Assembly (NCBI GenBank): GCA_020137815.1
Contig: CM035352.1
Location: 2,210,529-2,274,528, forward strand
Reading direction: 5' to 3'
From: Hormiphora californensis
Taxonomy: Eukaryota; Ctenophora; Tentaculata; Cydippida; Pleurobrachiidae
DNA length: 64,000 nucleotides
Shown one piece after another: positions 23,201 through 35,812 of the stretch. How positions within the stretch are numbered: the first letter of the stretch is position 1; each line of letters begins with the position of its first letter. Position numbers and translations under genes: made by a program. The notes under the pieces were generated by a model. The model was given only the letters and a program-made list of their open reading frames with translations, made no database searches and was not told the origin of the DNA.

Positions 23201-26200
23201 AATCTTTAAAACCCCCACTAACTTTGAAATGAATTCCAAAGGATATTTATTTTTTGAAAGGGGAATAGCGGCAAATCTAAAACGTTATTTTTTTGTTATC
23301 AATAAATTTGTTGATTGTTATTGAAAACCTTTTTTATTGCCCTAAAATAGCACTGGATGGGGATGATACGGCAGTTTTCAAACAAACAACCGATTCTCTA
23401 AATTTGTATGGAATTTCCTTTCTCCTTTCTTCCTCTTCTCTCCTCTCCTTTTCCCTTTTTCACTCACCGGCAGAAAATTTAATTTTTAAAAAGAATTTTT
23501 TGGGTCCCCCCTTTTTGGAGGGGGGGCCGGAAATTTAACCTTTTTTTTTTTTTTGAAAATGCCTGGGGGGTAACGAAAATTTTAAATCAATGGAGTAATA
23601 AAAATCTTCTTAGTCAACTCCCCTTTCAGAAAAATGTGGGTTTATTTAAAGAAAAAAAAAAAAAAGTAAATCGGGGAAACTAGAAAAAAGTTTTAAAACA
23701 TTTTATTCTAAAAATGTCGAAAATTGAAGGAAATTAACCCACGGGCCTTCCCTTTTTACTCTTCTACAATACCAATTACCTTTGGGTACCCAGTCCGGGA
23801 TTTTGGGTTGTTAAACTAACCCCCTAAAAAAAACGGATATTAATTAAATTGTTGTTAAATCGCCTTTTTTAAAACCCGTATTCCTATTTTCCACAAACAA
23901 TTGAAGATTTTTAAAAAGGGTTTGCCCCCGCTTCCCATAAATCTTGTTGGTTTTTTTTTTTTTGGAAAACGTGCCCTATGGTTTTAAGTATAAATAAAGG
24001 GTATTAGGGGGGTAATGCAAAAAGGGCAATCCTTCGAGAAATCAATATTTTTTTTTTTTAACCCCTTTGTGGTCAAAAGAAAAAAAAGGACAAATAGTTT
24101 TTTAAAAAAACCAAAACCCCTTTTTTAAAGTTTAAAATTTTTCTTTACGCTTTTCAATTAGTGGGAAAAAATATTGTACATAAAGATAAAACGAGATCCG
24201 GGTACGGGTACGGGGGATAAGCAACCCAAAAGACTCATGTTGGTGCTGCCGTACCCACTTTAAAATTAAATTTTAGCCTCGCAGAGAGAGAAAAGGAGAG
24301 AAAAAAAAGAGGAAAAAAAGGAGAGAGGGAAGAGAGAGAGAAAGGGGAAAAGAAAAGAAACCCCCTTTTGGGGGGTTTTCCTTTCCCCCAAAATTTCCCC
24401 CCCCTTTTCCCCTTTTTGCTTCTTCTCCTTTCTCTCCTCTCCCTCCCCCTCTTTTTTCCCCTTTTCCTCCCTTGTCCCTTTCCTCGCTCTCCTCCTTTCT
24501 TCCCCTTTTTTTCCCCCCCCCCACCCCCCTTTCCCCCCTTTTTCCCCCTCCCCCTCCCCTTTTTTCCCCCTTTTCCCCCCCCCCCCCGCCCCCGGGCCCG
24601 GGGGCCCCCCCCCTTTTCCCCGCCCCCCGGGGCCCCCCCCCCCTTTTCCCCCCCGGGGGAAAAAAAGGGGGGGGGGGGCCCCCAAAACCCCCCCCCCTTT
24701 TTTTTCCCTTTTTTTCCTTAAGCTTCCCCCTTTCTTTGGGGGGGGCCCCCAAGGCAAAAATTTAAAAAGAAATTTTCAAAAAACCCCCCAAAGGGGGGGA
24801 AAAAAACCCCTTTTAAAGGAGTTTCACTAAAGGGTGGTATTTTAAAAGGCGGTTTAAAAACCAAAAACCCCCGGGAAATAAATTTAAAATTAACCCCCCC
24901 TTTATAATTTGGAATTTTTAAAAAGGGTCAAAAGACCGCTTTAAAACCCCCGGGGGGGGGGGAAAAAAAAGAAAAAAAGGGGAAAAGAGGAAAGGGGGAA
25001 AAAAAAGGGGGAAAATGAAAATTGGAAAAAGGAAAGGGGGAAAAGGGGAAAGTTGCAGGGTTTCCCCTTTTTTCCCCTTTTTCCCCCCCCCCCCCCAAAA
25101 AATCCAAAAAAAAGGGGGGAAAATACCCTTAAAACCCGGGAATCCTTAAAACCCGGGGTTTTCCCCCCTTCTTTAAACCCCCCAAAATTCGTCCATTTTT
25201 ACAACCCCAATTAAATAAAAAAGGGGTAGAAAAGGCCTTTTACTAGGACCCCCGGTTTCCACGCCCTTCAAAAAAACCCAAAAAAAATTTTTTTCCCCAC
25301 CCCCTTTTTTTTTTTTGGGGTTTTTCACCCCTTGGGGCCCTTTCTTGCCGCCCCTTTCCCTTCCCTCTTTTTCCCCCCTCTTCTCCCTTTTTCCCCAAAA
25401 CCCTTTTTGGTTTAAAAAATTTTTTTAAATTAAAATTTTCTGGAGTTTTAACGTTCTCAATTAAAAATTTTTTTAAAAATTTTTTTTAAAAGAAAAAGGT
25501 CCAAAATAAAATGTAAGCTTTTAAATTTTTAAGTGAAAAAAAGAGGGTTTTTTTATTTAAAATTCCCCCTTTTTTGCCCCATATTTTGTAAAAAATTAAA
25601 CCCCCTTTTTTTAAAATAATTTTTCCCCCCCTTTTTCCCTTTTAAAATTTTCCCCCCCTTTTTTTAAAATTAAAAAAAAATTTATCTAAAAGGGGAAAAA
25701 GGGGTACCCCCACCCCAAGTTTTTTCAAAGTAAGGAAACGTTCTAAGATAAAAGGATACCAAAAGAAAAAAAATGGCCGGAAAAGGGTTTAAATATAAAA
25801 AATGGGAATTTGGGAATAAAAGAAAAGAAAAGGGGGAAAGGGGGGGGGAAAGAAAGAGGGGAAAAGGGGGAAAAAAATGGGGGTTAAAAAAAGGGGTAGA
25901 AAAGGAAAAAAAAAGGGGAAAAAAAGGGGAAAACCGGGGGAAAAAACCCCCCCCCAAAAATCCAAATTAAAAAAAATTAAAATTCTTAAAAAAAAAACGG
26001 GAAAATTTTAAAAAGGGGGCCCCCCCAAAAAAAAAAAAAAAAGGGGGGGGCAAAAAAAAAAAAACCTGCCTTTTTGGGGGAAATGCTTTTAAAAATTTTA
26101 AAGGGGTTTTTTAAAGTTTAACTCTTTTTTTTTTCTTTTTTTGGTTTTCACTATCACTATCTCGGCATGTTTATGAGCAATACTTCTCTCACCTTCATGT

Positions 26201-28383
26201 ACTTATAGACACTCACATGCGGAAACAGCTGCTAGAGCGAGAGATCAATCAAAAAAGAGAAAAGTTACTGCTTAGATCCATCTCTCCTTAGTCCAACGAG
26301 ATATTTGTCACACTTTTTAGTAAAATGATGACAAGAAAGTGTACAATAATACATACATGCACAGGTGCTCAAAAAGCGTGTGGGGAAGGAAATTAAGTTA
26401 CCCTGGCAACTTCAGAGTCCCATACTCTAACCACAGCCAGAAATAGCGTTATACACGCGGCAAAGAATGTATTCATACTTCATACCCCATTGTATTAATA
26501 CTTCATACCCCAATTCATGACTATCTATGTCAAGGGGTTGGAAGAAAGCTTTGGAGTTTTGGATAGTTGACATAGTCAGCACATAGTTAAAAGAAGATGC
26601 GGTTAGAATGATCTCACCAAATAACCAATTGGTTATCATTGTACGACAACCGATTAACCGGAATGCAACATATTTTCACCATGCAGCGACAACTAACTAA
26701 CCGTAGTGCGGATTCGATGTTGATTGAAAAATATCCGTAGAGATCCCAAAACTCAGCGTTTTCCAAAAATACATCTCCTGAAAAAAAGAGGGATTATACC
26801 CGTTGTAGAGATGAGAGGTCCCCCTTTCTCTTTCTCTCTCCTGGGATGTTCTCTCACAGACTGTCGCAACCTCAGTAAGAGAAGGTGCACTGTTTTGACT
26901 CACCAACTTTTGAAGTTTCTTCACTCCAGTCGGTTAATCGTTTATCGAACTATAGCGGGAGAGAGAGAGAGGAATCAGATCAGACTATATAGAATTAGGA
27001 ATTCAAGTTACTGCAGTCAACGTATCGCAACAAAGTTGTTGAGTAAAAGGGTGGTTGCACAAAAAAAAACATTAAATGAACAAATATAAAAGTGTGAGTG
27101 AGACACGCACAAGACCATGGTTTGAAATGTGTTTCTGTTTTACAGGGGAAGCGAATCATTAATCAAATTATATTTTACAGTGTTCAGGTTCTCCCATTTG
27201 TGAGCCCCTCTCTCTCGTAATCTCGATATCGTTATTTTGTGCTTTCCCTCCGTCTCACAACCCTCTCTTCCATGACACCCTATCGCCCTTTCTCACTCTC
27301 ACAATCTCTCTTATATTTCCCTCCCCTTCTTCTATTCCTCTGTATAATATCTCTCCCTCTCCAGTCTCCAGCCAGACAGGAAATAGAAATTGGTTGGTGA
27401 TTCATGCGGGGGCGGGTCTGCGAGGCATCACCTTTCTACTGCTGCAGCAGTTGAGAGTGACATGAGAGATACTAGAAGTTAGACGACAAATAAATATTCA
27501 ACGCCGGGGGGGGGGAGTATAAAATTTTGTTGATGTTTTTATGATGAATTGAAGATTTAATTATGACTTCTACAGATTGTGAATAATCCTTATTAATATG
27601 CCAGCGGGGGAGGCCGAGGAGGATCACGGACAGCATAAAATTTACAATTACATTGAAATTTACAAATCCTGCAGCAACTTGACGAAACAATATTTAATTT
27701 TGGTTGTTCACTTTGAGTTTTTGATAAACACGCTGAAGAATTAAAGGGCATATAGTCGAAGTGTGTCCCTTAAAATGATTACCTTTGAATACAGATCCTG
27801 TGATACTAGTATTATTTCCTTGATTTTCGTCAGAAGCATCTTTTCCAAATCAACACTAGTCGTCACATAGGTCCTGGAAAACAAATAATCATGTGAATAA
27901 TATAACGGAAGGGATCCACAAGATCCCTGGTACTCAACTGCAAGTGGTCATGGAACTGATCAGGATCTGCAACCAGCTGCAACAGAAACTCATTGCATAT
28001 TTTCCCGCTGGTTGATCATTGCGCGACAGGCGCGCGAACCCGACATCATGTTCCCAAAGCGTTATGTACATCGCGCGTTACTGCAAGTGAGAGAGGTGGA
28101 GTTCTTCATTTATAACGCGGTTTTTGAGGCTCGCCTCGAATATTATATGGTGACATTAAACATGTAAAAGTTGACACTTACTTTAAATGTAATATGTAGA
28201 GATCAGATAGGGCATTTAGTTTTAGGAAATAGCTTTTCTCCGATTGTTGCAAGTCCAAGACACACTGGTGAAGGCCTGGAAACAAAACGTTAGTTCTATA
28301 TGGAGCTGAAATAGTCTGGTGGAATATATAAATACCGCATAATATTAATTATAAAGAATATATTTACCGGCACCACCTCCCAT
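20211..28383 (-). CDS. ARHGAP20-like RhoGAP with DH-like N-terminus (copy 2, 5 exons, 796 aa)
   Basis: Exons 28383-28368 (16 bp, starts MGGGA), 28275-28182, 27873-27783, 22542-22387 and 22244-20211 (TGA) join in phase. Exons 2 and 3 are clear paralogues of copy 1 exons 2 and 3 (LDLQQSEKSYFLKLN, DLEKMLLTKIKE; exon 3 is 91 bp in both). They suggest the first helices of a DH domain, but no DH core motif follows. The PH-like domain spans about 250-360 (YQLLLFDQLLIFSK), RA-like about 368-475, and RhoGAP about 530-725. R560 in GIFRIPG and K603 in ASLLKYFFRSLP are both kept. The GAP Asn position is Thr in CKTLATCIGPSL. The acidic tail resembles exon 5 of copy 1, and later tail exons are absent. Copy 2 has one extra intron (22386-22245). 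Part of exon 4 reads oddly poly-Gly/Lys beside the low-quality region. Confidence 0.84.
22570..26150. other. Homopolymer-inflated, probably unpolished assembly segment
   Basis: All four bases occur in abnormally frequent runs of 4-12 (for example alternating C, T, G and A blocks near 24400-24760), unlike any other part of the window. Apparent open frames are Pro/Phe- or Gly/Lys-only. The segment lies wholly inside intron 3 of RhoGAP copy 2, and normal texture returns near 26150. No gene or repeat call inside it is trustworthy. Confidence 0.8.
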
Positions 28384-28500
28384 CTCTTTGTGAAGGATCT
28401 ATGACGATTGGAAGGAGTAACTGCAATTCCGATGGGTGGATTCTATTTGGACATTTGACCACCTAACTAGACTGTAACAGGGGGAGAGTTATATAGTACA

Positions 28501-28664
28501 TAACGTTCTGCACGCAGTGCAAGCGCGCCATATACGCTCTGCACTGCAGAGCGTATATGGAGGTGAAATGCACGACAGCGAAGCTGGAGTGCATTTCACA
28601 CCTATATTGCACGAGTGAAACGAGTGCGATATAGGAACGCTTGCACATGCCGTGCAGGACGTTA
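28501..28664. repeat. Compact foldback with several internal hairpins
   Basis: Outer arms TAACGTTCTGCACGCAGTGC and its imperfect complement near 28638-28664 enclose a perfect 16-bp-arm hairpin (CCATATACGCTCTGCA, one-base loop, 28528-28560). They also enclose GTGAAATGCAC/GTGCATTTCAC and a GCACGAG...GTGCGATATAG stem. It begins about 120 bp upstream of the RhoGAP copy 2 start codon. Confidence 0.7.
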
Positions 28665-29260
28665 TTGAGTATATATTCCGCGAGAAAACACATGACAAGC
28701 AAAACAATCATAATATTGGGTGATTACACACAGAGAGATGTGACAAAACAAAGCACAAACTAAGCAAAACACACTCAAAAATACTAACAGACACTACTGC
28801 AACTCTTACACACAAGGGGAACAAGTTCTGGCACGTTTTAACAATGGAATGAAGAGAGGGATAAAGAGAGAGATACGAGAGAGGGAGATTGGAATTCTTG
28901 GAAATAGTGAACAACAAAACATGATAAGGGGATAATTAGTGAGAGAAAGAGAGAGAGAGTGAGTGTAAAATGTGTTGTGTGGTACCTTGTCAGTCATATT
29001 CTGTGTGTTTGTGTGTGAATAAGGTGTAAAAACACTGAGGGGACACTGTTCTTACTTATATCCCGCTACCCCTATATCTGCACGCTCCCGCGGAAGCAGA
29101 GTGCATATTTCACCGTGCAAATGGTCGCGCGAAGCGGGAGTGATATGTGCACTCGCGGTATATATATTCTGTAAGAAAGGGAGTGGGAACGAGAGCTGCA
29201 TTTTTATATATCAACAATATTTGCAAGTTTAACATTCAACATGTTTATCCTTTTATCATA

Positions 29261-29389
29261 CAGCCAAACCTCGATCTACCGTCTACCTCGATTAATCGGG
29301 CGGATAAATTTCCCCCAATAGAGAAAATTAGTGACCTCTATTTACCGTTTGCCTCGAACGCAATGATCCTGGTAAATCGAGTTTAGCTG
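29261..29389. mobile_element. 129-bp miniature element, CAGCCAAACCTCGAT ends
   Basis: Imperfect inverted ends CAGCCAAACCTCGATCTACC and GGTAAATCGAGTTTAGCTG, with TA on the left and CA on the right. It resembles the CAGTCGGACCCCG family in layout but is a different family. Confidence 0.5.
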
Positions 29390-29395
29390 CAGATA

Positions 29396-29581
29396 CAGTC
29401 GGACCCCGATTTAGTGGCACCCCGACTTAGTGGCAGGATTTTTTCCCCCGATATAGGAAATTAACATTATTTGACCCCGATTTAGTGGCACCCCGATTTA
29501 GTGGCAGGATTTTTTTCCCGCGAGGATGCCACTAAATCGGGGTGCCACGAAATCGGGGGCCGCTAAATCGGGGTCCGACTG
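29396..29581. mobile_element. 186-bp CAGTCGGACCCCG-family miniature element
   Basis: Inverted ends CAGTCGGACCCCGATTTAG and CTAAATCGGGGTCCGACTG, with TA at 29394-29395 and 29582-29583. Internal modules are the same as in the 8480-8636 copy. Confidence 0.8.
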
Positions 29582-30173
29582 TAGTAAGGGACTAAAGCGT
29601 GGTACTGCAGGTAGAAAGAATGCATTATAAAAATCGATGTAAGATCATATTTCTACATTAAAATCATAAAGTTCTGCTTTCCCCTTTTCGTGAAAAAAAT
29701 CATTATCCCGTTCTCTGTGATTAATTCTAGTGCATTAAGCTTTTTAAAATTCTGATTAAAACGATATATTCGTCACATTGCATGCATGCATCCCTCAACT
29801 TTTCTATTCTTTTCCAACCTCTAAAAGGCTAAAATTAATATAGATTTAGAGAAAGAAGTAGAGCTAGACAAAACTAGGAGAATTTAAAGGATGCCGTCAC
29901 ACTGAGGAAATAGGGCAGACTGAATATTCTATGAGCTACTACTAATATAGTACTAGCATAAGAGATTGTAGATAGTATTTAGTGGCCAAAAGGTATTCGA
30001 GTAGTGCTGCTACTAAAATATACTGGAATGGTGTGTTGAAAAACTGATATAATTATGAAACTTTCCTTTTTGGAACAACTGTAATATGTTGTACTGTATG
30101 CAGAGTTAAAAATACATTGCCATCACAATATGTAGCACGTACAAAAACACGCTGGTCCTTTGAAAGGCCCCCC

Positions 30174-30222
30174 CCCCACACAACACCGATGAAAGAACTC
30201 CTTTCATCGGTGTTGTGTGGGG
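30174..30222. repeat. Perfect 22-bp-arm hairpin with 5-nt loop
   Basis: CCCACACAACACCGATGAAA pairs with TTTCATCGGTGTTGTGTGGG as the core of 22-bp arms around AACTC. No coding context is seen. Confidence 0.9.
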
Positions 30223-31032
30223 TAGGGGTGTTCATCACAATTTCAGGATTGAAGAGAGAGATATGACACCATGATGGTGACGTGATAGTACTAGACAGAA
30301 GGTACACCATATAATAACTTGTACAGCTCCCCCGTACCGCCCCATGACGAATCTTGCAATGGATACCATTCTTGTAGGCATTGCATGGTAAATTATTGCT
30401 TTGGAAAAACTCGTACTCACTCTAAATGATTCATCAAGATGAGGTAGAGAGGGATTTAGTTTTGATTATATGACCTACATTATGACCTATATTATTATAT
30501 TATACCGTTACACACACACACACACGCCCTTCAAAATACTAGTTATAGGGGGAACTGACAGCCAAGCTTAATTGATTGTGAATGTAGTCATAAATATAGA
30601 ATGTAGTCATTTATAGAGATATGCGCAAGAAAATAATTGGGACTTGGTGACGCAGCACACTAGCAGCCACTCGATGCTATAAATAATAAGTGGTTATATT
30701 ATTGAGCATGTCTCTTATGTTGTTGAGAATTTGTGCACAAATATATGCAAGAAGATATTCCTGTCTCTAAACTACTAAATCAACTACTCAACAAGTTTAT
30801 TGGCTCGTGGGAGCGAAACATAATATTTGAGTGCACTCGAGTGGCGATTTAATATGTTGATCATAAAAAGTGGTATGTAAAGAAGGGGCAAACATGGATG
30901 TTTCTTGACAATGGGAGAAACAGTCATGTCAAAGCTGGCATAATTACAAACTTGACATTCAAATCAGAGAACGCGAAAAGGTCTAATTTAGATTCGCTCT
31001 ATGCACTTTTAAACTACAGAAACGTAATCTAG

Positions 31033-31213
<181 letters not shown>

Positions 31214-32692
31214 GAGTGTGTGTATAGACATTGAGAATTGACAAGAACGTTGACAGGATATAATTGAAAAGAGGGGCGCAAGTATCTAACTATTCCATGA
31301 TCTATTAAGAAGATAAACCCCAATCATAACCTCGGAGCTATCGCATATCATGGGTGGGAACCAGTAGTTTGAAGTAAAGTCTTCATTTAACCAGTACGTA
31401 TATATTCGAAACATTTAACTGCAGTGGACTTTCACTTTCAGCTCTTGCTATTCGTTTTCACTTTCTCACATTGTAACCACCATGTACCACACGAACTACT
31501 CTCCTACTGCAGTTGTAAAGTAAAACCCAAACTATGTAAAAAGACCCTCGTCCCTCATTTGGGTTTTGTGAAATTTCCCACGGTCATAGATCCACCCCCA
31601 AATAGCTTTACGTTTTAAATCAAATTAGGTGGTTAAAACAAAGTTATGCTTTGCAGAATCGCTAAAGCTCCATGCTGGGGATCCCTGGGAGTTAACTCAG
31701 GTAACACACTGATCAGATATAAACATGAAATGATACCAAGGCAAAACGTCCATATAATACTAGATATCAACTATGAATTATCAAATCAAGATGTCACAAT
31801 GTTGATCAAGATTGAAGATTTAAAAAGATAATAAAGATGCTGATGAACCCAATTTGGGATATGGTAAGAAAGAATTTGATGATCAATTATTATATGGGCC
31901 GAGGTATAGATGATAATATGATCGGGAGAGGGCTCTTAACTCATCTCGATATAATATGTTTCCCACACCCCTTATTCCTTCCTCTCCATTTAGTTGTCCC
32001 TTCTAATGAGTCCATCTGTCCTATCCTTCCCTCCCTTTCCTCCCTCCCTTTCTTCCCTCCCCCTCTTTCTATCTCTCTCTCACAATCTCTCTTGTTCTTT
32101 CTATCTCTAGCTCTATCCGTTTTTTGTTTATCTCCCTCCCATCATATCAATATAATAGGAAGTATCGGACATAGAGATTTTTTGTATACAGAGTACAGAC
32201 TCCTTGCAAATCAGGTTGCGACTCAGATCAGACCTTTTTTAGTTCACAGAGTACGAACAGTATAACTGCGGACACACGCATACAGATTACAGGAACTCTT
32301 TTTGATAGTTTAACTGGAAGATTTTTAATAAACAAAAGTCATAGTTAATTAAGCACCTTTCCATGTAATGTTCTAATCTTCCTTTACAAATAAGTTTCGT
32401 CGTGGGAGCGGGGGAGAGATAGTCGAGCAAGTCACCATACAACTTTGATGTAGAAGGTTTTTCTGTTGTGTTTGTACAAATGGAATTTTAATGAGGCCAA
32501 ACATTTCAATTAGGACACGCTTCCGCAGTGCAGTTGCCACAGACAATTGTGGAGAACAAACAAATAGCAGACAAAGAAATATTTAGGAAATATTTAGAAA
32601 AGAAAAAATCGTGAAGGACATAATGAATTGTTTGACAGGAAAAAATATAGGTATGAAGAAACAATGTGGAAGAGACATATTTTATATCGAGA

Positions 32693-32723
32693 GAGAAATA
32701 AATAGGGAGAGAGGGATAGAGAG

Positions 32724-32822
<99 letters not shown>

Positions 32823-32977
32823 CAGAGAGAAAGAGAGAGACAAAGGGGATGTGGGGAAGAAAAACCGGCGTGAGGTCTGAGTGTGGAAGTATACACGTGA
32901 AATGCACGCAACAAAATTAGACAAACACACACTCACTTACTTAGAGAAGGAGATTTATAGAAGGGAGAATGGAGAGT

Positions 32978-33050
<73 letters not shown>
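32693..33050. repeat. Two (GA)n microsatellites
   Basis: GA/GACA tracts at about 32725-32843 and pure GA at about 32983-33050. Confidence 0.95.
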
Positions 33051-33053
<3 letters not shown>

Positions 33054-34091
33054 CAGCAACAAAACAATAGAAGTAGTCAGTCTCAGACGTAATATGAACT
33101 AATGACGAGGGAAGCGTTTAGATGTCCTATAATACGGTGTGCTTTGCTGGTTCTAAGGGGGCACGAGTGGGGGGAGGCACAGAGCTCCTATCCGACGAAG
33201 GAACTGTTTTTTGGAAGCTGGAAAGATAATGATCGTAACAATTGAGATAGGGGAACTAAGAATCATAGCATATATTAACGAATATTCTCGAAAAACAAGG
33301 CCTACTACTATACCCAGAACTTTGCATCAAACAAATGCTGTACTAACAACTACACCGCACTGTGCGAGCTGTAAATCTTTACAGGGGGGTAAAGTAATAA
33401 CTGGGAGTGTGTAAATCTGGTATTGGATATACGATTCTATCACACGATTCTATGGGAACCTGTCAGAGCATTGGCCTGACAGATGGGAACAAAAAATGTC
33501 GAGGCCCTGATTTTATAATCATGTACAGTGAGAGTCTGTTTAAACTGTGCTACTGCAGTTCCTCTACTACGTGTAGCTTGCTAATTAGACACTTTGTGTG
33601 GCTGGGAGCCTGACATCCGACACTATCTCAGAAGTCAGAAGGGATGGTATCTTTATAAAGTCTGGGTGTATTTTATATGAAGTGGGCGACCCCACATGAG
33701 ACGTTATCTGCACACTGGACGCTGATAGAATATCATGGCGATAAAAAAGGTATTTATATCCCCTGAGATAAAATCTTCGCGAGTCATTAGAAGTCCATAA
33801 AAAATATAATCTATTGTATTCAGACGTATGTGTTTCAACTTTCAAAGCGGTTCAAAGCAGTCGGTTGATATAATATCGTTGGATAAAAAGAAACGGTGGC
33901 GAGTGAGAGATATGAATATGTTTGTCATGAAACCAGCTTCTTACCACAAGCAGGTTGTGTGTGTGTACGTTTTAATTCAGTTTGGTACCACTACACTTCC
34001 TACCAGAAAGCCACAAAAACTGAGCGAAATAATACTATGCACAGGTAGACGTATATAGAGTGACAAGAAAGAGGGAGATAGAGAGAGAGAG

Positions 34092-34128
<37 letters not shown>

Positions 34129-34676
34129 CGAGAAGAGAAAAAAAGGAACTCCTTGTCAAATGTCATATATATGAGGCTCAGCAAGTGCCACAATAAACGT
34201 AGGCGGTGTATCCCCCTCCCTTTTTCTCCCGATCTCTTTACTATAATAATTCAACCTGTTTTTCTGTGTTTCCTTTCTCTCACTCCCTATTTTCTCTCTT
34301 TCCATCAGCAGCTGAGGTTCTCCCAAAATAAGCTCCATGCAACATGCAGCATATAAACAGGTGCTGCAATCAGATAGTCTCCATCTGTTCTACTCTCATG
34401 TCTTCTCTCGCTGTACTATACCATAAATAAATCAAGCCAAGTTCAACCCAGTTCCTTCTCTGGTCAAGGTCATTTGTCAATCAACACAGGATCTTATTCT
34501 TTGAAGTTTGAAGCAAACATGTCTATATATCTCCCTCTCTCACACAGTCTCTCTCTATCTTTCTCTATCATTCTGTATCTATCCCACTCACGAAATGTCA
34601 CAACTCTTTCTGTATCTCACCTTACTGGTCGACTACACTGCAACGACGTGATGCATTCTGACACTTTATCATTATA

Positions 34677-34709
<33 letters not shown>

Positions 34710-35063
34710 ACTCTCTCTCTCACACTCACACTCCTACCTTTTTCTTCCATCTTTCTCACTTTCGTCGCTTCTACTTAGTTCGATATCGGTTGTATCTTCA
34801 ATAACACTTCAGAAAAGTCTTCTTTTCTCCATCTCTCTCTCTCACGTTTCTCGGTCTCTCTCCCTCCTTCATTTGTCTCCCTCTCTCATCGTTCCTCCTT
34901 CACGTCTCTCCCTCCCGTATCCTCTCTCTCTCCTTCACGTCTCTTATTCAAGTCTCTATCTCTCTCTCCCTGGAGAGAGGGTGATGGAGCCCCGTGTTGG
35001 GTGATGACAACACTGTGTACAGTACACCGAGAGAGCTGTTACTCGTGTTTTGTTCTCAGCACC

Positions 35064-35220
<157 letters not shown>

Positions 35221-35367
35221 ATAGAGTGTGCTGTAGTTATACACGTGTTCACTACTAGTACTCCCGCTGGGTCATGATTATGGTAATCAATATACCAGCC
35301 ACCAACAATCGAGTAGTGAACTACTTCTTGAATATATATTGAGTAGTAAATTACTTCTAGAACATAG

Positions 35368-35656
35368 ACCCTCTACCCCACCATCGAACAGGAGTTCTTT
35401 ATCATCTCGCAGATGTCGCCAGTCTAATCGCTCTCCTGCGGGTGGACTGGATTGGTGTTGTCTGTGTGTCTCTCAGTACTGCTGTTGTGGAAGCAGGACC
35501 TGTAGCAGACTTCCTCCTTCCGGATCGTCCAGGATTGTTGTTTTTGGAGTGGCCCTCGTCTGAAACTGTCCGATGGATCTTTCTGCAGGACTTCTTGGAT
35601 GGGGCATGGCGGCCAAACTTGATAAAGAACTCCTGTTCGATGGTGGGGTAGAGGGT
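35368..35656. repeat. Perfect 36-bp inverted repeat around a transposase fragment
   Basis: 35368-35403 is the exact reverse complement of 35621-35656 (core CTACCCCACCATCGAACAGG). The right copy is part of the transposase-like frame. The left copy lies just past that frame's end, as an inverted duplicate 217 bp away. Confidence 0.9.
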
Positions 35657-35812
35657 GTTGGTTTCCTTCTTGAGCCAGATGAAGTTCCTCTGTTCGGGTG
35701 TAAAATGCATTGCAAGTAACGATTGGGAATGATTTTGATGAACATTTGAAGATTTAAATACCCCAGATCCCTTGGCTAGTGTAATGTGAGATGATAGGCT
35801 GATTAGTGACAC
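35402..35812 (-). pseudogene. Transposase N-terminal helix-turn-helix fragment
   Basis: From a Met near 35710 the frame reads HFTPEQRNFIWLKKETN, then FGRHAPSKKSCRKIHRTV, then RSGRRKSATG and RRRAIRLATSA. This pattern (E/Q-R-x-F-I-W start, R-x-P-x-x-x-I core, S-G-R-R linker, then SxRRxAxxLxxS) is that of the N-terminal DNA-binding domain in mariner-related transposases (DUF4817/HTH type). No catalytic DDE/D domain follows, and an inverted duplicate replaces the continuation. It is most likely a dead fragment; a domesticated DNA-binding exon is less likely. Confidence 0.5.

Noticed and set aside
24266-24765. Pro/Phe-rich and Gly/Lys-rich open frames
   Set aside because: They arise from homopolymer runs in the low-quality segment.
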